Positions 26,084 to 34,019 of a DNA stretch of 64,000 nucleotides are shown one piece after another (positions within the stretch are counted from its first letter, which is position 1; every line of letters starts with the position of its first letter). A program made the position numbers and the translations under genes. The notes beneath the pieces were generated by a model, which saw only the letters and a list, made by a program, of their open reading frames with translations, had not been told where the DNA came from and made no database searches. Origin of the DNA: Parabacteroides gordonii MS-1 = DSM 23371 (GTDB lineage: Bacteria > Bacteroidota > Bacteroidia > Bacteroidales > Tannerellaceae); the NCBI RefSeq assembly GCF_000969825.1, contig NZ_KQ033920.1, positions 1,229,672-1,293,671 on the forward strand, given 5' to 3'.

Positions 26084-26647
26084 CTATTTGAGTAAGAAGT
26101 ATCTGGGAGTTCTCGCTTTGTACCGCGCATAGTCTTCCCCATAAGTGGTCATGCAGTATCGCTCTTCACCCAAGATAACGCCATGCGTGACGAGGATCAA
26201 AGGAATTGTGGCAGGCAGCAACCACAACGATGCCGAGGCAATGCAAACCGCCAATGCTCCCACTTCATAGAAGAAGTACATCGGATTGCGCGACAGGCGG
26301 TAAACGCCTCGTACGACAGTTTCTCCTTTAGGCGTAGAGGCATAAGCATGAAAGGCTGCCATAAATCCGACAAGTGCAAAGGCAAACAAGACGCACCCCA
26401 CCGTGAATAGCGGTGTACCTATGCGGAGAGGGACAAAGAGCGACACCAAAAGCAATGTTCCCTGAAACACAAAGCTTAAAGTGGCGTACCGCTTGTCCTT
26501 AGAGGTATACCAAGATGTATCTACGGCACGTTTGCCACCTTCTCGGTAAAGAATCATATACAAAAGTTGTATCAGCACCAATGCAAACGAAGGTATCCAT
26601 GCATTGAGCCAACCGAAGTGAAATTGAATGAAATCGTTTATTGGCAT
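26084..26647 (-). CDS. isoprenylcysteine carboxyl methyltransferase-like membrane protein
   Basis: A 187-aa protein with five or so hydrophobic helices and the ICMT/PEMT family signature: GVYRLSRNPMYFF (SAM-binding RHPxY-like motif) and GEERYCMTTYGEDYARYKARTPRYF. Family members methylate small or lipid-linked substrates at the membrane. Its place between the uptake receptor genes and the ABC pair suggests modification of the transported ligand or its precursor, but no substrate can be named. Confidence 0.78.
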   Translation of the reverse strand: MPINDFIQFHFGWLNAWIPSFALVLIQLLYMILYREGGKRAVDTSWYTSKDKRYATLSFVFQGTLLLVSLFVPLRIGTPLFTVGCVLFAFALVGFMAAFHAYASTPKGETVVRGVYRLSRNPMYFFYEVGALAVCIASASLWLLPATIPLILVTHGVILGEERYCMTTYGEDYARYKARTPRYFLLK

Positions 26648-26733
26648 ACGAAATTTTATTTATTGTGTGTGATATTGAAACCCTTGAATAGCCATTTCTG
26701 AATGGAGAAACAAGATTAATAAATGTTTGGGCT

Positions 26734-26781
26734 AAAAAATGAGAGCAAAGGAAAGGCCGATAATTCAACTCTCACCTTTGC
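26734..26781 (-). terminator. possible terminator or attenuator after the DUF4374 gene
   Basis: GCAAAGG (26745-26751) pairs with CCTTTGC (26775-26781), and on the minus strand a run of six T follows within a few bases (26734-26739). It lies in the 158-nt gap between the lipoprotein gene and the ICMT-like gene, so it could make the receptor genes more abundant than the ABC genes. Confidence 0.45.
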
Positions 26782-26805
26782 CTCTTCTGAGTGATTGATT
26801 ATTAC

Positions 26806-28047
26806 TTAGTTTTCAAACCAATGGAAATATGCAGGAGCTCCATCTACCTTTACTACGGCATCCGAGCTTGTTTCGCCGGTTGCAGGATTATGCGTATAAA
26901 AGCCCACATCATTTCTGCCATTAATAGCAAACACGATAAGATTCTTGTATTTCTCCACTGCTCCTCCAAAGCTTGACGTCATCGGTATCGGAAGTTTTTT
27001 TACCGTTTTATTGTAAATATCCATCTCTACACTGATGAGCGATTTATCCGTGAACCAGTTGGGAGATGTTGGGTTTGCCCAATAAGAAGGAATATCCATC
27101 GTGGCATACATTTTTCCGTTGCCGGCGTATTGTGATTGAAGCAGCCAAACGGTTTTGCCCGATTCGCCTTCGATTGTTTGATCGTTCAACACCCAATTAT
27201 AGGTAGGGTCAAATTCGGTTTCGCCTTTCTTGATGCGCAAGATACCGGTCTTGTACTTAGGATTCATGCCGTATGCGCCCGTGCACATCAGATACATATC
27301 GCCTTTTTCATCGATAAAGGTTTGTTGCCCATAGGTATAAGCCCCGATACCGATACCACTCGCCTTTTCATAGATGACACGCTCCACCTTGTCCGTTTGA
27401 GTGTTGATTACCGCGAGTTCTATCTGAGGTTCGGTAGCCGGTTGGAATGTCATGTCTGTCTGATTCAGTGTTACATACAAACGTCCATTATGCACAAACG
27501 GAGATCCAAACATCGGTACGGCCAATCCCGGTGCAGCGTAAGAGGACAGATCAATCTCACCAGTTAGTTCCATCGTTTGAGGGTTGAATATAAATAACTT
27601 GCCGATAAGTGATATCAGATAGGCTTTTGTTGCATTAACAAAAGAGATGTGTCTTGGAACAGAATTAAGGGGAATAGGCATGGTTGCCGTTTTGGTGAGT
27701 TTAGTTCCCGAACGCCCCCATTTTGTTACTACATTTTCATCACCTTGTGCTCCGAACGCAGGAAAAGTGTACACATCATTACCGTTGCACACTGGCATCA
27801 TTCCGTAACCGACTTGCACGGCATTTTTGTTTGTCAGTTTCTTGGGAGACACTCCATCTGCTAACTGCATCCAACCTGACCCGGTCTGTCCACCGGGATT
27901 CATAAGCATGGTGTAAACAAGTATATCGCCAACTTTTACTTCCGGATCGGTCGTGATTGGTTTCGTTTCCGGGTCTTTGCTACAAGCTGAAAACAGCATA
28001 GTGATACTCATTAGGAGGAGTAATACTCCGTTGATTCTCTTTTTCAT
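26806..28047 (-). CDS. DUF4374 surface lipoprotein, XusB-like
   Basis: A 413-aa lipoprotein with signal and lipobox MLFSACSKD (Cys near 22), followed by repeated beta-strand blocks like a propeller (VNATKAYLISLIGKLFIFNPQ, GSPFVHNGRLYVTLNQT). It belongs to the DUF4374 family. As I recall, the Bacteroides thetaiotaomicron XusB protein, which captures enterobactin for the receptor XusA, is of this type. It lies directly after the TonB receptor gene, as in xus loci. A siderophore-binding role is inferred. Confidence 0.75.
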   Translation of the reverse strand: MKKRINGVLLLLMSITMLFSACSKDPETKPITTDPEVKVGDILVYTMLMNPGGQTGSGWMQLADGVSPKKLTNKNAVQVGYGMMPVCNGNDVYTFPAFGAQGDENVVTKWGRSGTKLTKTATMPIPLNSVPRHISFVNATKAYLISLIGKLFIFNPQTMELTGEIDLSSYAAPGLAVPMFGSPFVHNGRLYVTLNQTDMTFQPATEPQIELAVINTQTDKVERVIYEKASGIGIGAYTYGQQTFIDEKGDMYLMCTGAYGMNPKYKTGILRIKKGETEFDPTYNWVLNDQTIEGESGKTVWLLQSQYAGNGKMYATMDIPSYWANPTSPNWFTDKSLISVEMDIYNKTVKKLPIPMTSSFGGAVEKYKNLIVFAINGRNDVGFYTHNPATGETSSDAVVKVDGAPAYFHWFEN

Positions 28048-28095
28048 TTTACTTTTTATTTTATTGTTGAATAATATATTGAATTGTGATTAGCT

Positions 28096-30435
28096 TTATT
28101 TCAGCACGTACCTGATACGTGCGGTAAAGGCTCTGCCGGGAAGCGGGTAATTAAACTCGCTGAACAGGCGGGCATTCGTAAGGTTGGATGCTTTTGCCGA
28201 GAAGGTAAGCCCACCGTTCATGATGGAGTATTCTAATCCCAAGTCGAGCTTGAAAGAGCGCGGAATGCGTTTCTCTTGATATTGACTTACTTCGAAATCG
28301 AAGAAATACTCTTCTACGAATGAAGCATCGGTAAATAGTCTTACATTCTGACCTTTCCCTCCGAAGAGATTCTCTTTGTGAAACTCTACCCCCGCATTTG
28401 CTAAGAAATAGGGAATATTAGGCATACGCAATCCCTTCGACGGATTGAGAACGTTACTCGTTGGTTCGTACTTACGTGTATCGCGAAGGTCTTGAAACGT
28501 GGCATTTACATATCCGTAAAGCCAGCGTGTAACATCTGCTTTGACTTCTGCCTCTACACCGAAGGTACGCATCTCACCGAAATTAGTGTATCTGCCCTGC
28601 ACGAAGTTGCGCGTATAGCGTATCATATCTTGCAGGTAAGAGAAGAATCCGTTTACCTCCACCTGCAACAATCCGGAACCAATCTTTTTATCGTACATCA
28701 ATCCGATGTTAGCGTTAGTTCCTCTTTCGGGTTTCAAGTCGCCCGAAGGAGCAATAAGGAAGCCGTCGCCAATGAGTTCGGCATCTGTCGGTAGTCGTAC
28801 ATCATAGCTTACGGAGGCTTTCCCCAACAACTCTTTGGTGAAGCGGTAGCGCAAGGCTTCACTTACACCCCAATCGTGCTGCTGCATATCCACTTCTTTG
28901 GGTACGGAATTCCAAACATCTCCTATTTTCGTATTCATGGAATAGTAATAATACTTACCCGTCAGCGAGTTGAGGAATTTGTCATTGGGGGATTTATAGT
29001 CGTAACCCAAGCCTAATACCCAGCTCGTCATGTGTGAGTCGAAGTTTATCTGTCGCCCCACCGCTTTATCCAACAACGGATCGGAGGGCTTCCCCAATGC
29101 CCATTTGAATAATGAGTTGAGGTTGATGGAGTGCCGGTCATTGATGATGTAATTGAGATTGGTCTTATTTCCCACGGTATGCTTACGCATTTTCATGTCA
29201 GAGGGTAAAACTCCTATTTCTCCTCCGTAAGCCGAAACAGGCGGATAAGGATTCATATCCCAGTCGTAGCGAAGCCTAGCTGTATCCACAAAGTTGTATT
29301 GAGAATAGGCATAGCCCGTGCCGCTACTGAAGTCAAGTCCATTGAGTAGGAAATTGTCTTTCTGTAAATCAATGGCGAAGTTGTAAGCTCCGGCACTACT
29401 TTCGGCAGAGCGTATGTTCTCTACCACGCCTTGTATCTGCTTGCTGTTTCGGATAAATTCAAGTTCAAACTCCATCTGATCGAACCACCATTTACGGGCT
29501 TTCATCGATATCCCTCCCCCCGATTGGTTGAATTTGTCATGGTCGCGTTTTATGAACTTACCTTTGTTCTGAGGCAATTCCATACGATAGTCATTATCAG
29601 AATGGGTGTATAACAACGCTGCCCCCAACTCTATTCCTTGTTTGACCAGATTCCGCTTGAAGACGCTACTTGCTTTATGTGTATTGAAGCTACCGAACGA
29701 ATACGAAGCATCCAAGTAACGAGGTGGATACTCTTTAATCACGATATTTACAGCACCCCCCACGGCAGATCCACCGAACTTGGCTGGAACCACACCTTTA
29801 TATATTTCAATGCGGTCAATCATGTCGATGGGTATATCGTTGATGTCGATGAAATCGGAATTATCGTTCATCGGTACTTCGTCTATAAAGAATCCAATAC
29901 GCTTGCCTTCCAAGCCGCGAACAGAGATACGCGAGGCACTGCCTACTGCTCCCTGCGAACGAATGGTTACGCCTACGGTCTTAGTCAGAATATCTTCTAC
30001 GCTATTTACTGTACCTTGTAACTGGCTCATACTGTAAACCGTTACCGGCATGGCTTGCTCCCGAATCTTGCGGGCTTCACTTTTGCCCATCACCACCACT
30101 TCGTCCAGCGATTTGACTTCGGCTTTCAGGCGGATAATAGTTTTCTTTACATTCTCTTTACTTACGGTTACTTTTTGGACTGCTGTTTGATAGCCCATAA
30201 ACTTCACGGTGAATGTATAAGTACCGAAAGGAATGTCTGAAAAAGAGAACTCGCCATATTTGTTGGTTACATCGCCCTTTTTCAGTTCCTCAATAAAGAG
30301 GGTTGCTCCGGGCAGTGGATCTTCGTCAGTGTTGTCGATGACCACGCCCGCAATCCGCCCCCCACCTGTTTGGGCGGATACACTGATGCTCATGAGCATC
30401 AGTATCAATAGAGAAAATAGTACTTTCTGTTTCAT
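28096..30435 (-). CDS. TonB-dependent outer-membrane receptor
   Basis: A 779-aa receptor with a signal peptide (1-21), a carboxypeptidase-like regulatory domain (about 25-105: IAGVVIDNTDEDPLPGATLF), a TonB-box-like EVVVMGKSEA, a plug (about 120-235, ISVRGLEGKRIGFFIDEVP), and a 22-strand barrel to the end. It is a single-gene TBDT without a SusD partner, typical of siderophore, heme or metal uptake. It lies 48 nt upstream of the DUF4374 gene. The ligand is unknown. Confidence 0.88.
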   Translation of the reverse strand: MKQKVLFSLLILMLMSISVSAQTGGGRIAGVVIDNTDEDPLPGATLFIEELKKGDVTNKYGEFSFSDIPFGTYTFTVKFMGYQTAVQKVTVSKENVKKTIIRLKAEVKSLDEVVVMGKSEARKIREQAMPVTVYSMSQLQGTVNSVEDILTKTVGVTIRSQGAVGSASRISVRGLEGKRIGFFIDEVPMNDNSDFIDINDIPIDMIDRIEIYKGVVPAKFGGSAVGGAVNIVIKEYPPRYLDASYSFGSFNTHKASSVFKRNLVKQGIELGAALLYTHSDNDYRMELPQNKGKFIKRDHDKFNQSGGGISMKARKWWFDQMEFELEFIRNSKQIQGVVENIRSAESSAGAYNFAIDLQKDNFLLNGLDFSSGTGYAYSQYNFVDTARLRYDWDMNPYPPVSAYGGEIGVLPSDMKMRKHTVGNKTNLNYIINDRHSINLNSLFKWALGKPSDPLLDKAVGRQINFDSHMTSWVLGLGYDYKSPNDKFLNSLTGKYYYYSMNTKIGDVWNSVPKEVDMQQHDWGVSEALRYRFTKELLGKASVSYDVRLPTDAELIGDGFLIAPSGDLKPERGTNANIGLMYDKKIGSGLLQVEVNGFFSYLQDMIRYTRNFVQGRYTNFGEMRTFGVEAEVKADVTRWLYGYVNATFQDLRDTRKYEPTSNVLNPSKGLRMPNIPYFLANAGVEFHKENLFGGKGQNVRLFTDASFVEEYFFDFEVSQYQEKRIPRSFKLDLGLEYSIMNGGLTFSAKASNLTNARLFSEFNYPLPGRAFTARIRYVLK

Positions 30436-30464
30436 TGTTTATTTATATGATTGTTGGTTTCTCC

Positions 30465-30740
30465 TTAAATGCTGGGATCGGGAGCTTCCGGCGTGGAAAC
30501 GACTATAGGAGTTGTACCTGAAGAGTTTCCTTCGGTTACTTTTTGTGTAAGTACCTCAACATCCTTAAACTCTATTCTGGCGATCGCCTCTTTGGGGTTG
30601 AGTGTCGTTTTGTCAGCAATGAGTTTGGGCACTTCACGTTCTTTCAACATACCCGTAGAACGTAGCACGGGATACCATTTGGCAGCTTCCTTCGGCTTGG
30701 AAAGATTTTTGCGGGCTGCTTTGTTATAAAGTATAAGCAT
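30465..30740 (-). CDS. short HU-like protein, apparently internally deleted
   Basis: A 91-aa protein. The first ~52 residues (MLILYNKAARKNLSKPKEAAKWYPVL, split here by its Arg/Ser turn, then KLIADKTTLNPKEA) resemble the N-terminal half of Bacteroidetes HU-like proteins. The end (FKDVEVLTQKVTEG and a tail finishing APDPSI) resembles their C-terminal tail. The DNA-binding arm region expected between them is missing. It may be a relic or may have a new role. It lies between the DUF1858 and TonB genes with gaps of 48 and 29 nt. Confidence 0.5.
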   Translation of the reverse strand: MLILYNKAARKNLSKPKEAAKWYPVLRSTGMLKEREVPKLIADKTTLNPKEAIARIEFKDVEVLTQKVTEGNSSGTTPIVVSTPEAPDPSI

Positions 30741-30788
30741 AAATCGATATTGTTTTGTGCCCTTTCGGGCAGTTATTAGTAGTAATTT

Positions 30789-31028
30789 TCAATATTTGAA
30801 CTGTATATCTTCTCGTTCCATTTCTCCTTTGAGGTATGTGAGAAGAGTCTCCATATCGTCTCCTACTGTAAAGGCAATGCTCTCAATAGTAGTGCAATGC
30901 CCCAACGTACAAGTTGATACAGGATTGATTAAAGAAACATAACGACTGTCTCGTTTCACCAGTCGATGAATCAACTGCGGATAGGTAGTCAGAACCCGAT
31001 GTATCGGGGTATATTTATTGATGCTCAT
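30789..31028 (-). CDS. DUF1858-like small protein
   Basis: A 79-aa protein from ATG 31028, which overlaps the methyltransferase stop as ATGA. The pattern INKYTPIHRVLTTYPQLIHRL, then RYVSLINPV, TTIESIAFTVGDDMETLLTYL matches the DUF1858 fold of short helical domains found alone or in redox/metal proteins. A longer upstream frame exists but lies inside the methyltransferase gene. Its role in this operon is unknown. Confidence 0.62.
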   Translation of the reverse strand: MSINKYTPIHRVLTTYPQLIHRLVKRDSRYVSLINPVSTCTLGHCTTIESIAFTVGDDMETLLTYLKGEMEREDIQFKY

Positions 31029-31678
31029 CTGTCTATTGGTTTCATCATCGGTTGTTTTGTCGCTTGCACGCATATTCGTTGCGATTGGCTCTCCGGCGAG
31101 ATGTCGTAGGTCACATTTATAAATCCCGCTTGTTCCAGCATTCTTTGTATTTCTATGGGTGAGTAAATGCGCAGGTCGATATTCCTCACCCACTTTTCAT
31201 TGCCTTCCTCGCTGCATGCCTCGTTGCAGATGTAGAACCTTCCTTCGGGTTTCAATACACGCAATACTTCCTTGAAGTTTTCCACTATATCATTCCAAAA
31301 GTAGATAGTTTCGAAAGCGGTTACAATATCGAAGCGGTTATCGTCAAAAGGAATGTTTGAAACATTCGCCTCTACTATAGATGCTCGTCCCTGACTGATA
31401 GCCGCCTTGTTCTTGCGACTCGCAATGTCCACGCACGTGGGTGAATAATCCATGCCGCAAACTAATCCATGAGTTCGTTTGATGAAATTAGCTACGTTTT
31501 GCCCACCGCCACAACCGATATCGAGCACCGTTTCGCCACCGGAAAGTTTTACGAAGTTGTCAATGCACCAAAGAGAAATCCGGTTATGCCCTTGGTTCAT
31601 CATTTTCACAATGCACCTGCCCATAAAGCTATTCTTGGGTTTGCGGAAGTTTTGAAAGATGTTTTTTATTATGCTCAT
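31025..31678 (-). CDS. class I SAM-dependent methyltransferase
   Basis: A 217-aa cytoplasmic methyltransferase with motif I TVLDIGCGGGQN near residues 50-61, the acidic strand end CGMDYS, and motif ASIVEANVSNIPFDDNRFDIV near 95-115. The fold is that of UbiE/methyltransf_11 enzymes. Substrate unknown. With the ICMT-like enzyme it is the second methyltransferase in a metal-uptake locus, which hints at synthesis or modification of a small ligand. It lies 30 nt downstream of the His-rich small ORF. Confidence 0.82.
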   Translation of the reverse strand: MSIIKNIFQNFRKPKNSFMGRCIVKMMNQGHNRISLWCIDNFVKLSGGETVLDIGCGGGQNVANFIKRTHGLVCGMDYSPTCVDIASRKNKAAISQGRASIVEANVSNIPFDDNRFDIVTAFETIYFWNDIVENFKEVLRVLKPEGRFYICNEACSEEGNEKWVRNIDLRIYSPIEIQRMLEQAGFINVTYDISPESQSQRICVQATKQPMMKPIDR

Positions 31679-31708
31679 AATTATTCTTTGTTTTTAAGTC
31701 TTTTCTTA

Positions 31709-31822
31709 CTAATATGATATGTCTATTATTTGCTGTGCGCGATACCTAAAAAATATACGCCCGTGAGTATGCTCTTTGTGAGCATCGTGCTCATGACAGT
31801 GGTAAGTGTGAGATGTATGCAT
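31709..31822 (-). CDS. His-rich 37-aa microprotein, not previously recognised
   Basis: An ATG at 31822 opens a 37-codon frame ending TAG at 31709. Residues 2, 5, 8, 10, 12, 15, 18 and 20 are His and residue 9 is Cys. Eight His and one Cys in the first 20 residues, mixed with Asp and Glu, would make a strong Zn, Ni or Cu ligand. The tail (21-37) is basic and hydrophobic. It fits between zupT (46 nt before) and the methyltransferase (30 nt after) on the same strand. An A-rich leader precedes the ATG. It could be a metal buffer, a metallochaperone, a regulatory leader or a peptide precursor. Its reality as a protein is inferred from composition and context. Confidence 0.5.
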   Translation of the reverse strand: MHTSHTYHCHEHDAHKEHTHGRIFFRYRAQQIIDISY

Positions 31823-31868
31823 ATCTTTTTCTGTTTTTTATTTATTGTTTCTATATTACTTCTTCTTG

Positions 31869-32684
31869 CTAACCCAGCATCAGCAGGCTTAGTGCCATGA
31901 CCGCCATGCCTACCACCAAACCGTAGATGGCATGGTGGTGCTTACCGTATTCTTCAGCTGCGGGTAACAGCTCATCGAGCGAGATAAATACCATGATGCC
32001 AGCAATCATGCCGAAGATGATGCCGAACACATTGTCGTCGAGGAACGGAGCCAGCACGAGATAGCCTATGACGGCTCCCACCGGCTCTGCCAATCCAGAC
32101 AAAAACGAGAACCAAAAGGCTTTCTTGCGGTTGCCTGTAGCGTAAAAAACAGGAACGGATACCGAAATACCCTCCGGTATGTTGTGTATGGCAATGGCGA
32201 TGGCAATGGGTATGGCAATGTTCACATCCTTTAGGGCAGCAAGAAACGTAACCATACCCTCCGGGAAATTGTGGATAGCCAGCACCAAGGCTGTTACCAT
32301 GCCAACACGTAGCAATTTGGGCTTCACGTCTAATTGTATTTTCGCTTTTTCACTCATTTCTTCCACCCGGTGCATTTCATGCGGATTCTCGTAGCGAGGA
32401 ATTAGCTTGTCGATGAGCAATATCAACACGATACCCCCGAAGAAAGAGAGCGTGGCATAAAACGTTCCTTCTGATTTGCCGTGCATCTCCACAAGTGTTT
32501 GCACAGAAGAGGTAAACAGTTCGACAAACGATACATAAATCATGACTCCCGCCGAAAAGCCCAGCGATAGAGAAAGAAACGACGTGTTGGTGCGTTTGGC
32601 GAAAAAAGCAATGGCACTGCCTATGCCGGTGGATATACCGGCAAACAGTGTCAGAAGAAATGGAACAAATACTTGTTGTGACAT
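31869..32684 (-). CDS. zupT: ZIP-family metal permease
   Basis: A 271-aa inner-membrane protein with eight hydrophobic helices. It has the ZIP metal-binding motifs HNFPEG in TM4 and HNIPEG in TM5, and a long cytoplasmic loop with charged residues (NPHEMHRVEEMSEKAK) between TM3 and TM4. ZupT-like carriers take up Zn and sometimes Fe, Mn or Co. It is the first gene after a terminator and probably starts the operon that continues through the His-rich ORF to the ABC genes. Confidence 0.88.
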   Translation of the reverse strand: MSQQVFVPFLLTLFAGISTGIGSAIAFFAKRTNTSFLSLSLGFSAGVMIYVSFVELFTSSVQTLVEMHGKSEGTFYATLSFFGGIVLILLIDKLIPRYENPHEMHRVEEMSEKAKIQLDVKPKLLRVGMVTALVLAIHNFPEGMVTFLAALKDVNIAIPIAIAIAIHNIPEGISVSVPVFYATGNRKKAFWFSFLSGLAEPVGAVIGYLVLAPFLDDNVFGIIFGMIAGIMVFISLDELLPAAEEYGKHHHAIYGLVVGMAVMALSLLMLG

Positions 32685-32739
32685 GGCTATGACAGATTGG
32701 GAGTTAGTACTTCAAAAGAGAACGAAAATCTATTTTGTT

Positions 32740-32778
32740 CAAAAACAAAGCGAGTCGCTCTTTGCAGGCGACTCGCTT
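32740..32778 (-). terminator. terminator of the tetR operon
   Basis: AAGCGAGTCGC (32748-32758) and GCGACTCGCTT (32768-32778) form a perfect 11-bp stem with a 9-nt loop. On the minus strand it is followed by TTTGTTTTTG. It lies 51 nt after the stop of the 67-aa gene and upstream of zupT, separating the two transcription units. Confidence 0.75.
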
Positions 32779-32828
32779 GATACGATGAATTATTATTATT
32801 AAAAATGGGATGTTTCATACATCTGTTA

Positions 32829-33032
32829 CTAAGTTAAGTCTGGAAAATCAGTCTCTGGACGTTCAATATCGATGCATTCTTTTTTAATTCTAATAGTCTC
32901 TTTGTTCAAAGCCTCTCTGGGCAGAGCGGATTTTCTGCTTTGTGTTACCCACGATTCCTCGCAGAGGAAAAGTCCGTTTACTCCTTGCACAAGCGTTATT
33001 TCGCCGTTACAGATGATGTTGGTGATACTCAT
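32829..33032 (-). CDS. 67-aa hypothetical protein in the tetR operon
   Basis: A small soluble protein, not recognised, with two Cys (IICNG, FLCEES) in the first half, one in KKECID and an acidic Pro-rich end. Its ATG overlaps the stop of the Cys-rich gene by 4 nt, so it is very likely translated. Last gene of the three-gene unit before a strong terminator. Confidence 0.55.
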   Translation of the reverse strand: MSITNIICNGEITLVQGVNGLFLCEESWVTQSRKSALPREALNKETIRIKKECIDIERPETDFPDLT

Positions 33033-33286
33033 ATATTGATTGTTTTTAGTTGTTCTACCGAAGTGGTGCGGTATTTAGCCTCCTGCACCAAGCGAAATCC
33101 TGCTTGACAAGACCTGCCGCATCTGCCCATGCAAGCAACGGGTGTCGGGTCGAACAGAAGATGGCTAAAGTGCTTCTTTTCCGAATCGAATACGAAAGAA
33201 ATCCGATTGTCCACAATTGTACAACCGCTTCCACAAGGGTTGCATTGTAGGCAGGAGGATGTGTGGATGTTTCTATTTGTTTTCAT
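33029..33286 (-). CDS. Cys-rich 85-aa protein, possible Fe-S or metal binding
   Basis: An 85-aa protein with two Cys clusters: SCLQCNPCGSGC near 11-22 (CxxCxxCxxxC, the spacing of a 4Fe-4S ferredoxin motif) and CMGRCGRSC near 52-60 (CxxxCxxxC). It overlaps tetR by 4 nt upstream and the 67-aa gene by 4 nt downstream. It may carry an Fe-S cluster or bind metal and link metal status to the regulator. No family recognised. Confidence 0.6.
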   Translation of the reverse strand: MKTNRNIHTSSCLQCNPCGSGCTIVDNRISFVFDSEKKHFSHLLFDPTPVACMGRCGRSCQAGFRLVQEAKYRTTSVEQLKTINI

Positions 33287-33909
33287 CTTTCTATTTTTAC
33301 ATTCATGAGCCTTTTCCAGCCTCCTGTGCTAAAGCGGATATACTCACCAATAAAACATTCAATTTCTTCACTGGAAAGCTCTTCATGTTGCACCACCTCT
33401 TTCATCATATTAACCCACCATGAGCAGGTGAAGTGCATAAAGAATAGAGAAATATCGGTATGCAGATCAGGGTAGAGCTTTTTCATACCTTCCATATATT
33501 CTATACCCATTACTGTACTTCTTTTAATCCATTGTTCCCAATAATCATTGAAACGAGAGTCTTGGATAGATGAAAAAAGTAACTTAAATTCTTCACGATA
33601 CCGTCTTACGATGTTCATTACCTCCTTCATGGATGAGCGATGATATTCTTCGGAGGTAAAGACATCCAAAGAAAAGGCCTCCGGGCGATTATGATCTTCC
33701 AGCATACTGTTCATCGCCTCCAAAAGCGGATGCAACACGTCAGCCAACAAATCGTCCTTACAAGGATAATAATTGTAGATGTTGCTCAGACCGATACCCG
33801 ACAATTTGGATATTTCACGCATAGACACAGCCTTAAAGCCCTTCTTGAAAAAGGCTCTCCTTGCTGTTTCCAACAATAATTTATGTGTATATTCTTTTGT
33901 TGTTTGCAT
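33283..33909 (-). CDS. TetR/AcrR-family regulator
   Basis: A 208-aa regulator with a TetR N-terminal HTH at about 10-55 (ARRAFFKKGFKAVSMREISKL then GIGLSNIYNYYPCKDDLL) and a helical ligand-binding domain. It is the first gene of an operon with the Cys-rich and 67-aa proteins. A perfect 7-bp-arm palindrome lies 28 nt upstream of its start, suggesting autoregulation. It probably controls the metal locus. Confidence 0.85.
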   Translation of the reverse strand: MQTTKEYTHKLLLETARRAFFKKGFKAVSMREISKLSGIGLSNIYNYYPCKDDLLADVLHPLLEAMNSMLEDHNRPEAFSLDVFTSEEYHRSSMKEVMNIVRRYREEFKLLFSSIQDSRFNDYWEQWIKRSTVMGIEYMEGMKKLYPDLHTDISLFFMHFTCSWWVNMMKEVVQHEELSSEEIECFIGEYIRFSTGGWKRLMNVKIER

Positions 33910-33936
33910 AGGTCAGAACGTAGTTCCTGTTATTAG

Positions 33937-34019
33937 AATACAAAGTACGTTGTATTTCAAAAATAAAACAATCCATACAAATGGGTATTTTCTATAAAAC
34001 AATCCCTATTTGTAGGGAT
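33937..34019. promoter_or_regulatory. palindromes upstream of tetR, candidate operators
   Basis: Three dyads: AATACAA/TTGTATT with spacer AGTACG (33937-33956, perfect); ATCCATACAAATGGGTAT (33971-33988, imperfect); and ATCCCTA/TAGGGAT with spacer TTTG (34002-34019, perfect). TetR dimers bind dyads of this size, and the first is close enough to the tetR start to repress it. Confidence 0.55.

Noticed and set aside
31025-31193. Longer version of the DUF1858 gene starting inside the methyltransferase gene
   Set aside because: The extra residues are the methyltransferase read in another frame; ATG 31028 with an ATGA overlap fits better.
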